Position numbers and translations under genes: made by a program | Notes under the pieces: model-generated | Told to the model about the DNA's origin: nothing | What the model saw: the letters and a program-made list of their open reading frames with translations, nothing else | The model's database searches: none | Shown: piece by piece, positions 37,785 to 47,308 of the stretch | Position numbering within the stretch: position 1 is the first letter of the stretch | Layout: each line of letters opens with the position of its first letter | Assembly: GCF_000379465.1 (NCBI RefSeq) | Contig: NZ_KB905380.1 | Location: forward strand, 620,001 to 684,000 | Source of the DNA: Sciscionella marina DSM 45152 | Lineage (GTDB): Bacteria > Actinomycetota > Actinomycetes > Mycobacteriales > Pseudonocardiaceae | DNA length: 64,000 bases | Reading direction: 5' to 3'

Positions 37785-37800
37785 TCGAACGTATGTTCGA
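37785..37800. promoter_or_regulatory. SOS box (LexA operator) upstream of the HEPN gene
   Basis: TCGAACGTATGTTCGA matches TCGAAC-N4-GTTCGA at all fixed positions. It lies between the HEPN gene (92 bases) and the divergent YbaK-like gene (135 bases); the nearer HEPN gene is the likelier target. Confidence 0.88.
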
Positions 37801-37934
37801 ACACCACTGTAGCTCGCCGGACGTCCCCGCTCAACCCCCCTTCCCTCGCGGCGCGGTCAAACCCGGTATCGCCGAGGTGGCGCCGCGTGATCTGATAAAC
37901 CCCTGTCCACGGCAGGGACGAGGTGAGGAGCGAT

Positions 37935-38441
37935 ATGACCGCGCAGCCGGAGACCGATCACCGCTCGGTGGCGACAGTGCGCGCCGCCCTGCTCGCCTCC
38001 GGCCAGCGGGAGGCGGCCGAGGGCATTCGCGTCCTCGGTGACGAGGTGCGCACCGCGGCGGCCGCGGCAGCGGCACTGGGCGTCGTACCGGGCGCCATCG
38101 CGAACAGCCTCGTGTTCGCCGCCGTGCACGGAACCCGGCGGAGCCCGCTGCTGGTGCTCACCTCCGGGGCACATCGTGCGGACACCGGCAAACTCGCCGG
38201 ACTCGTCGGCGCGGACACGGTCGGCAAGGCCGATGCGGCATTCGTCGGTGAGCACACCGGCCAGGTGATCGGCGGGGTCGCCCCGGTCGGGCATCCGGAA
38301 CCGATCCGCACCCTCGTGGACCGCGCGCTCGCCGAGCATCCGGTGGTCTGGGCCGCCGCCGGGCATCCCAAGACGGTCTACCCGACCACCTTCGCCGATC
38401 TGGTGGCACTCACCGGCGGCTCCGAAGCGATCGTCGCCTGA
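37935..38441 (+). CDS. YbaK/EbsC-type aminoacyl-tRNA deacylase
   Basis: A 168-residue protein of the YbaK/ProX editing superfamily, which hydrolyses wrongly charged aminoacyl-tRNA in trans. Family features are the lysine-containing DTVGKADA segment, the GGVAPVGH loop and an AAGHPKTVYPTTFADLV end. GAGGAG lies four bases before ATG 37935. It is divergent from the HEPN gene and is followed after 11 bases by an acetyltransferase gene. The tRNA specificity cannot be told. Confidence 0.87.
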   Translation: MTAQPETDHRSVATVRAALLASGQREAAEGIRVLGDEVRTAAAAAAALGVVPGAIANSLVFAAVHGTRRSPLLVLTSGAHRADTGKLAGLVGADTVGKADAAFVGEHTGQVIGGVAPVGHPEPIRTLVDRALAEHPVVWAAAGHPKTVYPTTFADLVALTGGSEAIVA

Positions 38442-38452
38442 CCGGAACGGCC

Positions 38453-39016
38453 ATGACGCCGCAGCAGAAACCAGACGACGCCCAGATCCTCGAGTTCACC
38501 GTGGAGGATCTTCGGGCACATCTGCGGGAAGCGCTCTCGATCTATGTCGAGGCGATGGGTTATCCGAAGGGGACGGTGGACGCGCGGGCCCCGATGTGGC
38601 TCGCGCACATGCTCCGCCCCGGCTGGCGCTGTGTCGCGGCGCTGCACGGCGACTCGCTTTCCGGGATCGCGTACGGCTACACCGGTCAGCGCGGCCAGTG
38701 GTGGTACGAACAGGTGCGCAGCGGGCTGCTCAAGACCGGGGGCGAGGCGGCCGCATCGGCCTGGATGAGCGACTACTTCGAGCTGACCGAGCTGCACGTG
38801 CGCCCGGACCGGCAGGGCACCGGTCTCGGGGAGCGGTTGCTGCGCTCACTGCTCCGGGATGCGCGCTCCCGGCACGTGCTGCTGTCCACCCCGGAGGGCG
38901 AGAGCAGGGCCTGGCGGCTCTATCGCCGGCTCGGTTTCCTGGATGTGCTCCGCAGGCACCAGTTCGTCGGCGATCCGCGACCGTTCGCTGTGCTCGGCCG
39001 CACCCTGCCGCTATAG
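38453..39016 (+). CDS. GNAT family N-acetyltransferase
   Basis: The 187-residue product has a single GNAT domain. The core is ELTELHVRPDRQGTGLGERL, which includes the acetyl-CoA pyrophosphate loop, and it ends with the usual LYRRLGFLDVLRRHQF strand-helix. Substrate unknown. It is probably cotranscribed with the deacylase gene. Its TAG abuts the TAG of the convergent DUF885 gene in CTATAG. Confidence 0.88.
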   Translation: MTPQQKPDDAQILEFTVEDLRAHLREALSIYVEAMGYPKGTVDARAPMWLAHMLRPGWRCVAALHGDSLSGIAYGYTGQRGQWWYEQVRSGLLKTGGEAAASAWMSDYFELTELHVRPDRQGTGLGERLLRSLLRDARSRHVLLSTPEGESRAWRLYRRLGFLDVLRRHQFVGDPRPFAVLGRTLPL

Positions 39017-40678
39017 CGACCGCGCCAGCTCGGCACCGAGCGCGTCGAGCCCGATCGGGCCCAATTCGAGCGCGCGCCCGTGGAAAGCCTTGCTGTCGAA
39101 CGACTCCCCCGCCCGGGACCGGGCCTGCTCCCGCGCGGCCAGCCAGGCGCGTTCGCCCAGTTTGTACGAGGGCGCCTGCCCTGGCCAGCCGAGGTAGCGG
39201 TCCACCTCGTCGGCGAGGTAGTCGTGCGCGCCGAGGGTGCGCGTGGTCATGAACTCCAGGCCGAGTTCGGGCGACCACCGCTGCCCCTCGTGAAACCCGG
39301 TGCCCGCCGGGATGGACAGTTCGAGGTGCATGCCGATGTCCACGAGCACCCGCGCTGTGCGGAAGATCTGTGCGTCGAGCAGACCGAGCAGAGCGTGATC
39401 CGTACCGAGGTGGCCGAGCTCGCGCATCAGCTGCTCGGCGTAGAGCGCCCAGCCCTCGCCGTGTCCGGAGATGAAGCACAGCTGGCGCTGGAACCGGTTG
39501 AGCCGGTCGGCGTGGTAGACGGCGGTCGCGACCTGGAGGTGATGCCCGGGAACCCCCTCGTGGTACACGGTGGTCGCATCCCGCCAGACCGGGAAGCTCG
39601 GCTGCTCGTGGTCCACCGACCACCACATGCTGCCCGGCCTGCCGAAATCATCGGTCGGCCCGATGTAGTACGCGCCGAGCACCCCACCGGGCGGGGCGAT
39701 CTTGCAGTCCAGCCGCATGAGTTCATCGGGGAGCGTGAAGTGCGTGTCCCGCAGGGAGCTCAGCGCCTCGTCGGAGACCTGTTGCAGCCACGCCGCGAGC
39801 CCGTCGGTGCCGGTGACCCGGTGGCGCGGATCGGCGTCCAGCAGCTCGGCGGCCCGCGCGGGGCTCGCGCCCGGTTCGATGCGCCCGGCGACCTCGACCA
39901 TCTCGGCCTCGATCCGGGCGAACTCCTCCCAGGCCCACTGATAGGCCTCGTCCAGATCCAGCGCCGCCCCGGTGAACTGCCGGGAGTGCAGCCGGTACCG
40001 GTCCGCGCCGACCGCGTCCGCGCGCGGTGCCTTCGGGGCCAGCTGTTCGCGCAGGTACTCGCTCATCCCCGCATACGCGCCCGCCGCCGTGTTCGCGGCC
40101 GCCCCGAGCTCATCGGCGAGCGCCTCGGGGGCGTCGTCCAGCAGCCCGTGAAAATAGGACCGGCCACCGTCCCCCGACCAGCGCGCGCACTGCGTGGCGA
40201 CCTTGTCCACCTGGCGCACCGCGGCGGTGTGCCCGGCGCGGGCCGCCTGCTCGAGTCCCGCGCGCACCTGTTCGAGGGCACGTGGCAGGGCACGCATGCG
40301 CGCGGCCAGGGTGGCCCACTGCTGTTCGGTTTCGGCCGGCATGAGGTCGAACACCTCGCGCAGCGAGTGCACGGGACTCTCGATGACGTTGAGCGCACCG
40401 ATTTCCTCGCCGGCGTCGAACAGTTCCCCCGCGATCTCCATGCGTTCGGTGAACACGGCCTTGGCGATCCGTTCGGCATCATCGGCCGGTTCGATGCGCC
40501 GCACCTCGGCCAGCGCCCGCTTGCCGAGTTCGGCCCGCTCGGTCACCGCCTCCGGAGAGAAATCGGTGAGCAGGGCATCACTGCCCTGCTCACCGATCAC
40601 GGTCGCGGTGACCGGGTCGAGCCCGACATAGTCGCGAACGTACTCATCCACCCGGGCATGCACGCTGTCGTCTCGCAT
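39011..40678 (-). CDS. DUF885 family metallopeptidase-like protein
   Basis: A 555-residue protein of the DUF885 family, related to M32/M3-like zinc peptidases. The YHEGVPGHH motif (His373 to His380) gives the HExxxxH-like zinc site. A later GEGWALYAEQLM segment supplies the glutamate ligand. No signal peptide is visible, so it is probably cytoplasmic. The peptide substrate is unknown. It ends 11 bases after the start region of metF on the same strand and may be cotranscribed with it. Confidence 0.88.
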   Translation of the reverse strand: MRDDSVHARVDEYVRDYVGLDPVTATVIGEQGSDALLTDFSPEAVTERAELGKRALAEVRRIEPADDAERIAKAVFTERMEIAGELFDAGEEIGALNVIESPVHSLREVFDLMPAETEQQWATLAARMRALPRALEQVRAGLEQAARAGHTAAVRQVDKVATQCARWSGDGGRSYFHGLLDDAPEALADELGAAANTAAGAYAGMSEYLREQLAPKAPRADAVGADRYRLHSRQFTGAALDLDEAYQWAWEEFARIEAEMVEVAGRIEPGASPARAAELLDADPRHRVTGTDGLAAWLQQVSDEALSSLRDTHFTLPDELMRLDCKIAPPGGVLGAYYIGPTDDFGRPGSMWWSVDHEQPSFPVWRDATTVYHEGVPGHHLQVATAVYHADRLNRFQRQLCFISGHGEGWALYAEQLMRELGHLGTDHALLGLLDAQIFRTARVLVDIGMHLELSIPAGTGFHEGQRWSPELGLEFMTTRTLGAHDYLADEVDRYLGWPGQAPSYKLGERAWLAAREQARSRAGESFDSKAFHGRALELGPIGLDALGAELARSL

Positions 40679-40689
40679 GCCCGAGCACG

Positions 40690-41577
40690 TTACCCGGTGC
40701 GCGCGGGCACCAGGCCGAGACGTTCGACCAGCTCACTGGTCGCCTTGGACCGGTTGAAGGTGTAGAAGTGCAGATTGTCCACGCCCTCGTCGAGCAGCCT
40801 GCGGCAGTTCTCGGTGATCACATCCATGCCCGCGGCCCGGAACCCCTTGGGGTCGTCTGCGTAGGGGTCGAGCGTGCGCGCGAGCCAGTCCGGGATCGGC
40901 GCCCCGGAAAGCTCCGCGGTCTTGGTGAGGGTCTTCTTCGTGGTCAGCGGGAGGATCCCGGGGATCATCCGCTTCTCGCAGCCGGCGGCCGCGATCCGGT
41001 CCCGCAGCCGGAGGAAGTCCTCCGGGGCGAAGAACAGCTGCGCGATCGCGAAGTCCGCGCCCGCGTTGAGCTTGCGTATCAGGTACTTGGTGTCGCTTTC
41101 CAGGTCGGTGGAACGGGGGTGTCCGTACGGCGAGGCGGCGACCCCGACGCAGAAGTCGCCCAGCTCGCGCACGAGCTCCACGAGTTCTTCGGCATAGCGC
41201 AGCCCCTCGGGGTGCGGGATCCACTCCCCGTCCACGTCCCCTGGCGGATCACCACGGATCGCGAGCACGTTCTGCACGCCGACGGCCGCGTACCAGCCGA
41301 GCACATTGCGCAGCTCGGTGACCGAGTGGTCGACCGCGGTCAGGTGCGCCATCGGCACCAGGGTGGTTTCGCTCGCGATCCTGCCCGTGGTCCGGATGGT
41401 GCGGTCCCTGTTGTGTCCTCCCGCGCCATAGGTGACCGAGACATAGGCCGGATCGAGCACTTCCAGATTGCGGATGGCCCGCCAGAGGATCTGCTCGTCC
41501 TCCGCGTCACGAGGAGGGAAGAACTCCACGGAGAACGTTGGCTGGCCAGTTTCCAGTCGTTGTACTACCGAGGTCAT
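40690..41577 (-). CDS. metF: 5,10-methylenetetrahydrofolate reductase
   Basis: A flavoprotein that makes 5-methyltetrahydrofolate for methionine synthesis. The 295-residue product starts at ATG 41577 (MTSVVQRLETG); the three-codon TTG extension is unlikely. Typical segments are FSVEFFPPRD with the catalytic glutamate, SVTYGAGG, and LAIRGDPP. It matches the actinobacterial MetF of the Rv2172c neighbourhood. No S-adenosylmethionine riboswitch is visible upstream. Confidence 0.94.
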   Translation of the reverse strand: MTSVVQRLETGQPTFSVEFFPPRDAEDEQILWRAIRNLEVLDPAYVSVTYGAGGHNRDRTIRTTGRIASETTLVPMAHLTAVDHSVTELRNVLGWYAAVGVQNVLAIRGDPPGDVDGEWIPHPEGLRYAEELVELVRELGDFCVGVAASPYGHPRSTDLESDTKYLIRKLNAGADFAIAQLFFAPEDFLRLRDRIAAAGCEKRMIPGILPLTTKKTLTKTAELSGAPIPDWLARTLDPYADDPKGFRAAGMDVITENCRRLLDEGVDNLHFYTFNRSKATSELVERLGLVPARTG

Positions 41578-41728
41578 AACGAACAACCTTAGTCACTTTC
41601 CGCGGCCCCGTAGAGTGCTGTGTGACAAGGTAAGCCCGATTCGTGCGGGTCATCGACCGATTTCCCAGTCCCTGATATGGGGACACGCGAATTCCCCCGA
41701 ATGCCGTTGTGCGACCATACGTGCCGCG

Positions 41729-43318
41729 ATGGCCACGACTCGTTCACTCTCGATCAGCAGCGCCGAACAAGGTTCGACGCCGACCGGTCATGCCGGGCAG
41801 AGCCCCGTGTCCCCGGAGTCCGAACGCGTGGGACAGCTGCCGAAAGCCCTGCTCCTGCTCGGTTTCCTCGGCTCCTGCGTGATGGCGCTGGCCGCGGTCG
41901 GCGCCGGTGCCACGCTCGCCCACGATCCACTGCTCTCCACCGGGCCGCTGGCCTGGATCCGCTACGGGCACGGCCGCCAGCTGGCCACGGCGGCCCTCTA
42001 CGCCGGGCTCGCCATGCTGATCTGGGCGTGGATCCGGCTCGGCCGCGCGGTGCGGGCGCGCAGGCTCGGCAAACGCTGCGTGCTGTACGCGATCACGGCA
42101 TGGACGCTCCCGCTGATGTTCGCCCCGCCGCTGTTCTCCAAGGACATCTACTCCTACCTGGCACAGGGCGATATCGCGCTGCACGGCTTCGACCCCTACC
42201 AGGTCGGCCCCTCGGTGCTGTCCGGCGCGCTCGCGGAGAACGTGAGCTGGGTATGGCAGAACACCCCGGCGCCGTACGGGCCGCTTTTCGTACTGGTCGC
42301 CAAGGCCACGGTCGCGGTGACCGGACAGCAGATCATCCCCGGGGTGATCCTGATCCGGCTGCTCATGCTCCCCGGTTTCGCGCTGATCGTGTGGGCCATC
42401 CCGAGGCTGGCCAGGCATTTCGGCGGGCGCCCCGAGCTCGCGCTCTGGTTCGGCGCGGCGAACCCGCTGATCCTGGTGCACCTCATCGGCGGCGGGCACA
42501 ACGATCTGCCGATGGTCGGGTTCATGCTGCTCGGCATCGTGCTGGTGCTGGACCGCAAACCGGTGAGCGGATTCGCCATGGTGACCGTGGCGATCGCGAT
42601 CAAGGCCAGTGCCGCCCTGGTGCTGCCCTTCCTGGTGTGGGTGTGGGCGGGCAAGCTGCGCGGTCCGGCCTGGCGGCGGTTCACCATCGCGGCCGCGGGC
42701 GGGATCGCCGTGGTCGCGGTCGTGTTCGGCGGGATCACCCTGCTCGCCGGGGTGGACCTCGGCTGGATCCCCGCGCTGTCCTCCTCGAGCGCGATCGTGA
42801 ACTGGCTTTCCATCCCGAGCGCGATCGGCCAGTTCCTGGACATGGTCGGCGGCTGGTTCACCCGGCTGCCCGGTGGCCTGTTCATCGAGAGCATGCGGCT
42901 GATCGGGGAAGCCGTACTCGCCGTGCTGGTCATCTGGCAGTGGTGGCGCGCCCGGGTCGGCGGACCGGAGGCGGTGCGCCGCGCGAACATCGCCCTGCTC
43001 GCGCTGGCCCTGCTCGGCCCGGCCTGCCTGCCCTGGTACTTCAGCTGGCCGATCACCCTCGGTGCGGTCTTCGTCTACTCCGGGACGGGACTGGTCGCGA
43101 TCACGGGCGCCTCGGTGTGGCTGGTACTCGTGACCTATCCGTCCGGGGACACCGCGCTGTACAACTGGCTCTACGTGGCCTGCTGTGCCGCCGTCGCGGT
43201 GCTCGCCGCCCTCGCGCTGGTGCGCCCGGACCCGCTGCGGCTGTCCGCGCGTGAGCCGGATTTCCTGCTCGCGCGGGACAGTACCGCCGGAACGGGATCG
43301 CCGCAGCGGTCCGCCTGA
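41729..43318 (+). CDS. Polyprenol-phosphomannose-dependent alpha-1,6-mannosyltransferase (MptA/MptB family)
   Basis: A 529-residue GT-C membrane glycosyltransferase with about 13 helices. The first extracellular loop has FSKDIYSYLAQGDIALHGFDPY; the acidic residue there is the catalytic one in MptA/MptB. These enzymes extend the mannan backbone of lipomannan and lipoarabinomannan with polyprenol-phosphate mannose. Position between metF and the DNA-binding/kinase pair matches mptA (Rv2174), though the linked prenyl transferase is missing. ATG 41729 follows a poor ribosome site, so the start is uncertain. Confidence 0.88.
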   Translation: MATTRSLSISSAEQGSTPTGHAGQSPVSPESERVGQLPKALLLLGFLGSCVMALAAVGAGATLAHDPLLSTGPLAWIRYGHGRQLATAALYAGLAMLIWAWIRLGRAVRARRLGKRCVLYAITAWTLPLMFAPPLFSKDIYSYLAQGDIALHGFDPYQVGPSVLSGALAENVSWVWQNTPAPYGPLFVLVAKATVAVTGQQIIPGVILIRLLMLPGFALIVWAIPRLARHFGGRPELALWFGAANPLILVHLIGGGHNDLPMVGFMLLGIVLVLDRKPVSGFAMVTVAIAIKASAALVLPFLVWVWAGKLRGPAWRRFTIAAAGGIAVVAVVFGGITLLAGVDLGWIPALSSSSAIVNWLSIPSAIGQFLDMVGGWFTRLPGGLFIESMRLIGEAVLAVLVIWQWWRARVGGPEAVRRANIALLALALLGPACLPWYFSWPITLGAVFVYSGTGLVAITGASVWLVLVTYPSGDTALYNWLYVACCAAVAVLAALALVRPDPLRLSAREPDFLLARDSTAGTGSPQRSA

Positions 43319-43325
43319 CAGGCCC

Positions 43326-43691
43326 CTAGAAAGCCATCGCCTGGGCGCGGCGCTTGACCTCGGTGCCCCGGTTCCCGCGCAGCGCGTCGATCGGGCGCCC
43401 GGGAAGGGACTCGTCGGCGGTGAACAGCCAGCGCAGCGACTCGGACCGGGTGAACCCGGCGTCGGAGAGCACCGTCATCGTGCCGGTGAGGCCCTTGACC
43501 ACGCCGGACTCGTCGACGAAGTCCGCGGGCACGCACACCTCGCGGTCCCTCCGGAGCGCGATGAGCTGCCCGTCGCGCACCATTTGCTGCAGCTTGGACA
43601 CGGGAACGCCGACCTGGCCGGCGAGCTCGGAGATCGGGATGACGGCCGAATCCGCGTCAAGCACGTCCTCGGCGAGGGGAATCGAACTCAC
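43326..43691 (-). CDS. Rv2175c-like winged-helix DNA-binding protein
   Basis: A 121-residue protein with an N-terminal helix-turn-helix (IPISELAGQVGVPVSKLQQMVRD) and the family C-terminus ending RRAQAMAF, as in M. tuberculosis Rv2175c. In that species the protein is a substrate of the adjacent kinase PknL, and phosphorylation lowers DNA binding. The same divergent pairing is kept here. GTG 43691 gives VSSIPLAEDVLD as in the homologue. Its DNA targets are unknown. Confidence 0.87.
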   Translation of the reverse strand: MSSIPLAEDVLDADSAVIPISELAGQVGVPVSKLQQMVRDGQLIALRRDREVCVPADFVDESGVVKGLTGTMTVLSDAGFTRSESLRWLFTADESLPGRPIDALRGNRGTEVKRRAQAMAF

Positions 43692-43783
43692 GGCGACTAC
43701 TGTGCCACACGCGGCGGCCGGCAAGCACGGGGTTTCGGCGGGCACCAGTACGATCAACAGCTGTGACGAGTGGAGTCGCGGAC

Positions 43784-45715
43784 ATGGCAGGCACGGTGCT
43801 CGAGGGCAGGTACCGGGTGGACTCGCTGCTCGCCACAGGTGGTATGTCGACCGTGTACGCAGGCCTTGACCTGCGGCTCGAGCGTCCGGTCGCGATCAAG
43901 GTGATGGACCGCAAGCTCGCGGACAATCCCACCTTCCTGCGCCGCTTCGAGCTGGAGGCACGCGCCGCGGCGAAGCTGCATCACCCGAACATCGTCGCCG
44001 TGTACGACCAGGGCATCGACGAGACGGCCGTCTACCTGGTCATGGAGCTCGTCTCCGGGGGAACCCTGCGCGATTTGCTCGAGGAGCGCGGGCCACTGGA
44101 GCCCGCGCTCACCCTCGCCATCGCCGAACCGGTCGCCTCCGCGCTCACCGCCGCGCACCGGGCCGGGCTCGTGCACCGCGACATCAAGCCGGAGAACGTG
44201 CTCATCGGCTGGCAGGAGCACAGCGGGGGCGCGGTCAAGGTGGCCGATTTCGGACTGGTGCGCGCGCTGAGCGGGTCCAGCCTCTCCACCGGGAACGTCA
44301 TCCTCGGCACGGTCGCCTACCTGTCTCCCGAACAGGTCGCCACCGGGGACGCCGATCCGCGCAGCGACGTGTACGCGCTCGGGATCCTGCTGTTCGAGAT
44401 GCTCACCGGCCGCCCGCCGTACAACGGGGACACCGCGCTCTCGGTCGCCTACCGGCACGTGCACGAGGATGTGCCCGCTCCCGGCGAACTGCGCCCGGAT
44501 CTGCCCCCCGCGCTGGACAACCTCGTGCTGCAGGCCACCCGGCGGGATCCGGCGGCGCGCCAGCAGAACGCGGCCGATCTGGCGCTCGCCATCGAACGGG
44601 TGCGCGGCGGTCTCGGGCTGCCGAAGGTGCCCGTCCCGGTGGCCGCACCGCCCATGCTCACCGACCTCGAGGCGGCGACCGGACCCGTCGACCACGGCGG
44701 CCCATCCGGGACCAGGATGTTCACCCGCTCGGCCGCCGAGGTGCTCGAACCGGAACCGGCCACCGAGCCCCAGGCCGAGCCCGCCGGACCGGATCCGAGC
44801 GCCGGGTACCGCAAGGACCGGCGCCGGAGCAGGCGCTGGCTGGCCGTGGTCCTGGTACTCGTGCTGCTGCTCGCCGCGCTCATCGGGGTGGGCGCCTGGT
44901 GGTTCGGTTCCGGGCGGTGGACCGCGGTGCCCGCGCTGTCCGGGATGAGCAAGACCCAGGCCCAGCACAACGCGGAACAGGCCGATCTGACCACGCGGCT
45001 GACCATGCGGCAGAACAACACGGTGCCCGCGGGCACCGTGATCAGTTCCCATCCGGCGGCCGGGGCGGACGCGCTGCGCGGCAGCCAGGTCGAGCTCGTG
45101 GTGTCCACCGGGAAACCGAAGGTCCCCAAGATCGAACCGGGCACCAGCAGGCAGGAGGCCGAGCAGGCGATCCGGAGCGCGGGGCTGCGGCCGGCGCACG
45201 AGTCATCCGGGGACCGCTACAGCCCCTCGGTGGCCAAGGGTGCGGTACTCGCCGTGACCCCCTCCCCCGGCACCCCGCTGCCCGGGAACGCCGAGGTGAC
45301 CCTGCTGCTGTCCAAGGGGGTCGCGCCGATCAAGGTCCCGGATGTCACCGGTTCCGCGCACGACGACGCGTTCCAGGCACTGCGCAGGGCCGGGCTGAGC
45401 CCCTACGACCTGCCGGGGCAGTTCACCGGCTCCGGCAAACCGGGCACCGTGCTGCAGACCAATCCCTCGGCGGGGGCCAGCGTGCCCGCGGACGCCGACC
45501 GCCGCGTCGGGGTCGTGGTCTCCACCGGGGTGCAGCTGCCCGATGTGACCGGCAAGAAGGTCGGTGAGGCGCGCTCCACCCTGGAAGGGCTCGGGCTGAA
45601 GGTGCAGGTGCACCAGTTCCTGCAGAGCGACGACTCACAGGTGCTCACCCAGTCCACCCCGCCGGAGACCACGGTGGCACCGGGCACCGAGATCACCCTG
45701 AACGCGCTGCCATAG
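43784..45715 (+). CDS. Transmembrane Ser/Thr protein kinase with four PASTA domains
   Basis: A Hanks-type kinase of 643 residues from ATG 43784 (GGAG eight bases upstream); GTG 43763 would add seven. Kinase residues are Lys39 (VAIKVMD), HRDIKPEN (131-138) and DFG (155-157). A membrane helix at about 352-371 leads to four extracellular PASTA repeats (about 379-643) that bind peptidoglycan fragments. Genomic position equals pknL, beside the Rv2175c-like gene, but M. tuberculosis PknL has no PASTA region. So it could be a PknL that kept PASTA repeats or a PknB-like paralogue in the pknL place. Confidence 0.93.
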   Translation: MAGTVLEGRYRVDSLLATGGMSTVYAGLDLRLERPVAIKVMDRKLADNPTFLRRFELEARAAAKLHHPNIVAVYDQGIDETAVYLVMELVSGGTLRDLLEERGPLEPALTLAIAEPVASALTAAHRAGLVHRDIKPENVLIGWQEHSGGAVKVADFGLVRALSGSSLSTGNVILGTVAYLSPEQVATGDADPRSDVYALGILLFEMLTGRPPYNGDTALSVAYRHVHEDVPAPGELRPDLPPALDNLVLQATRRDPAARQQNAADLALAIERVRGGLGLPKVPVPVAAPPMLTDLEAATGPVDHGGPSGTRMFTRSAAEVLEPEPATEPQAEPAGPDPSAGYRKDRRRSRRWLAVVLVLVLLLAALIGVGAWWFGSGRWTAVPALSGMSKTQAQHNAEQADLTTRLTMRQNNTVPAGTVISSHPAAGADALRGSQVELVVSTGKPKVPKIEPGTSRQEAEQAIRSAGLRPAHESSGDRYSPSVAKGAVLAVTPSPGTPLPGNAEVTLLLSKGVAPIKVPDVTGSAHDDAFQALRRAGLSPYDLPGQFTGSGKPGTVLQTNPSAGASVPADADRRVGVVVSTGVQLPDVTGKKVGEARSTLEGLGLKVQVHQFLQSDDSQVLTQSTPPETTVAPGTEITLNALP

Positions 45716-45725
45716 AACACGAAAA

Positions 45726-45754
45726 ACCCGGCCACCTGGTCTCGGTGGCCGGGT
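45726..45754 (-). terminator. Intrinsic terminator of aroG
   Basis: ACCCGGCCACC pairs with GGTGGCCGGGT, an 11-bp perfect stem with a 7-base loop. Reading on the minus strand it is followed by TTTTTC, a proper T-run. It also lies after the kinase stop and may end that transcript. Confidence 0.85.
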
Positions 45755-45770
45755 CCTCGGGTTCGGTCGC

Positions 45771-47174
<1,404 letters not shown>

Positions 47175-47247
47175 CTAATGCCGCCCCACGATCGGCTCAT
47201 GACCTGGGTGGTTCACTGTGCCGGGGCACACCACCGGACACGAGAAA

Positions 47248-47273
47248 CGGCCCCACACGAACGTGCGGGGCCG
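47248..47273 (-). terminator. Terminator of rpsA
   Basis: CGGCCCC and GGGGCCG form a 7-bp outer stem, then one mismatch and four inner pairs. It is followed on the minus strand by TTTCTCG, 36 bases after the rpsA stop. Confidence 0.65.
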
Positions 47274-47308
47274 CTTCTGGTGAAAGTTACTGCTTCGGGA
47301 ACTATCGC

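Noticed and set aside
41578-41728. A SAM or cobalamin riboswitch upstream of metF
   Set aside because: No conserved core (such as a B12 box) is visible in the gap.
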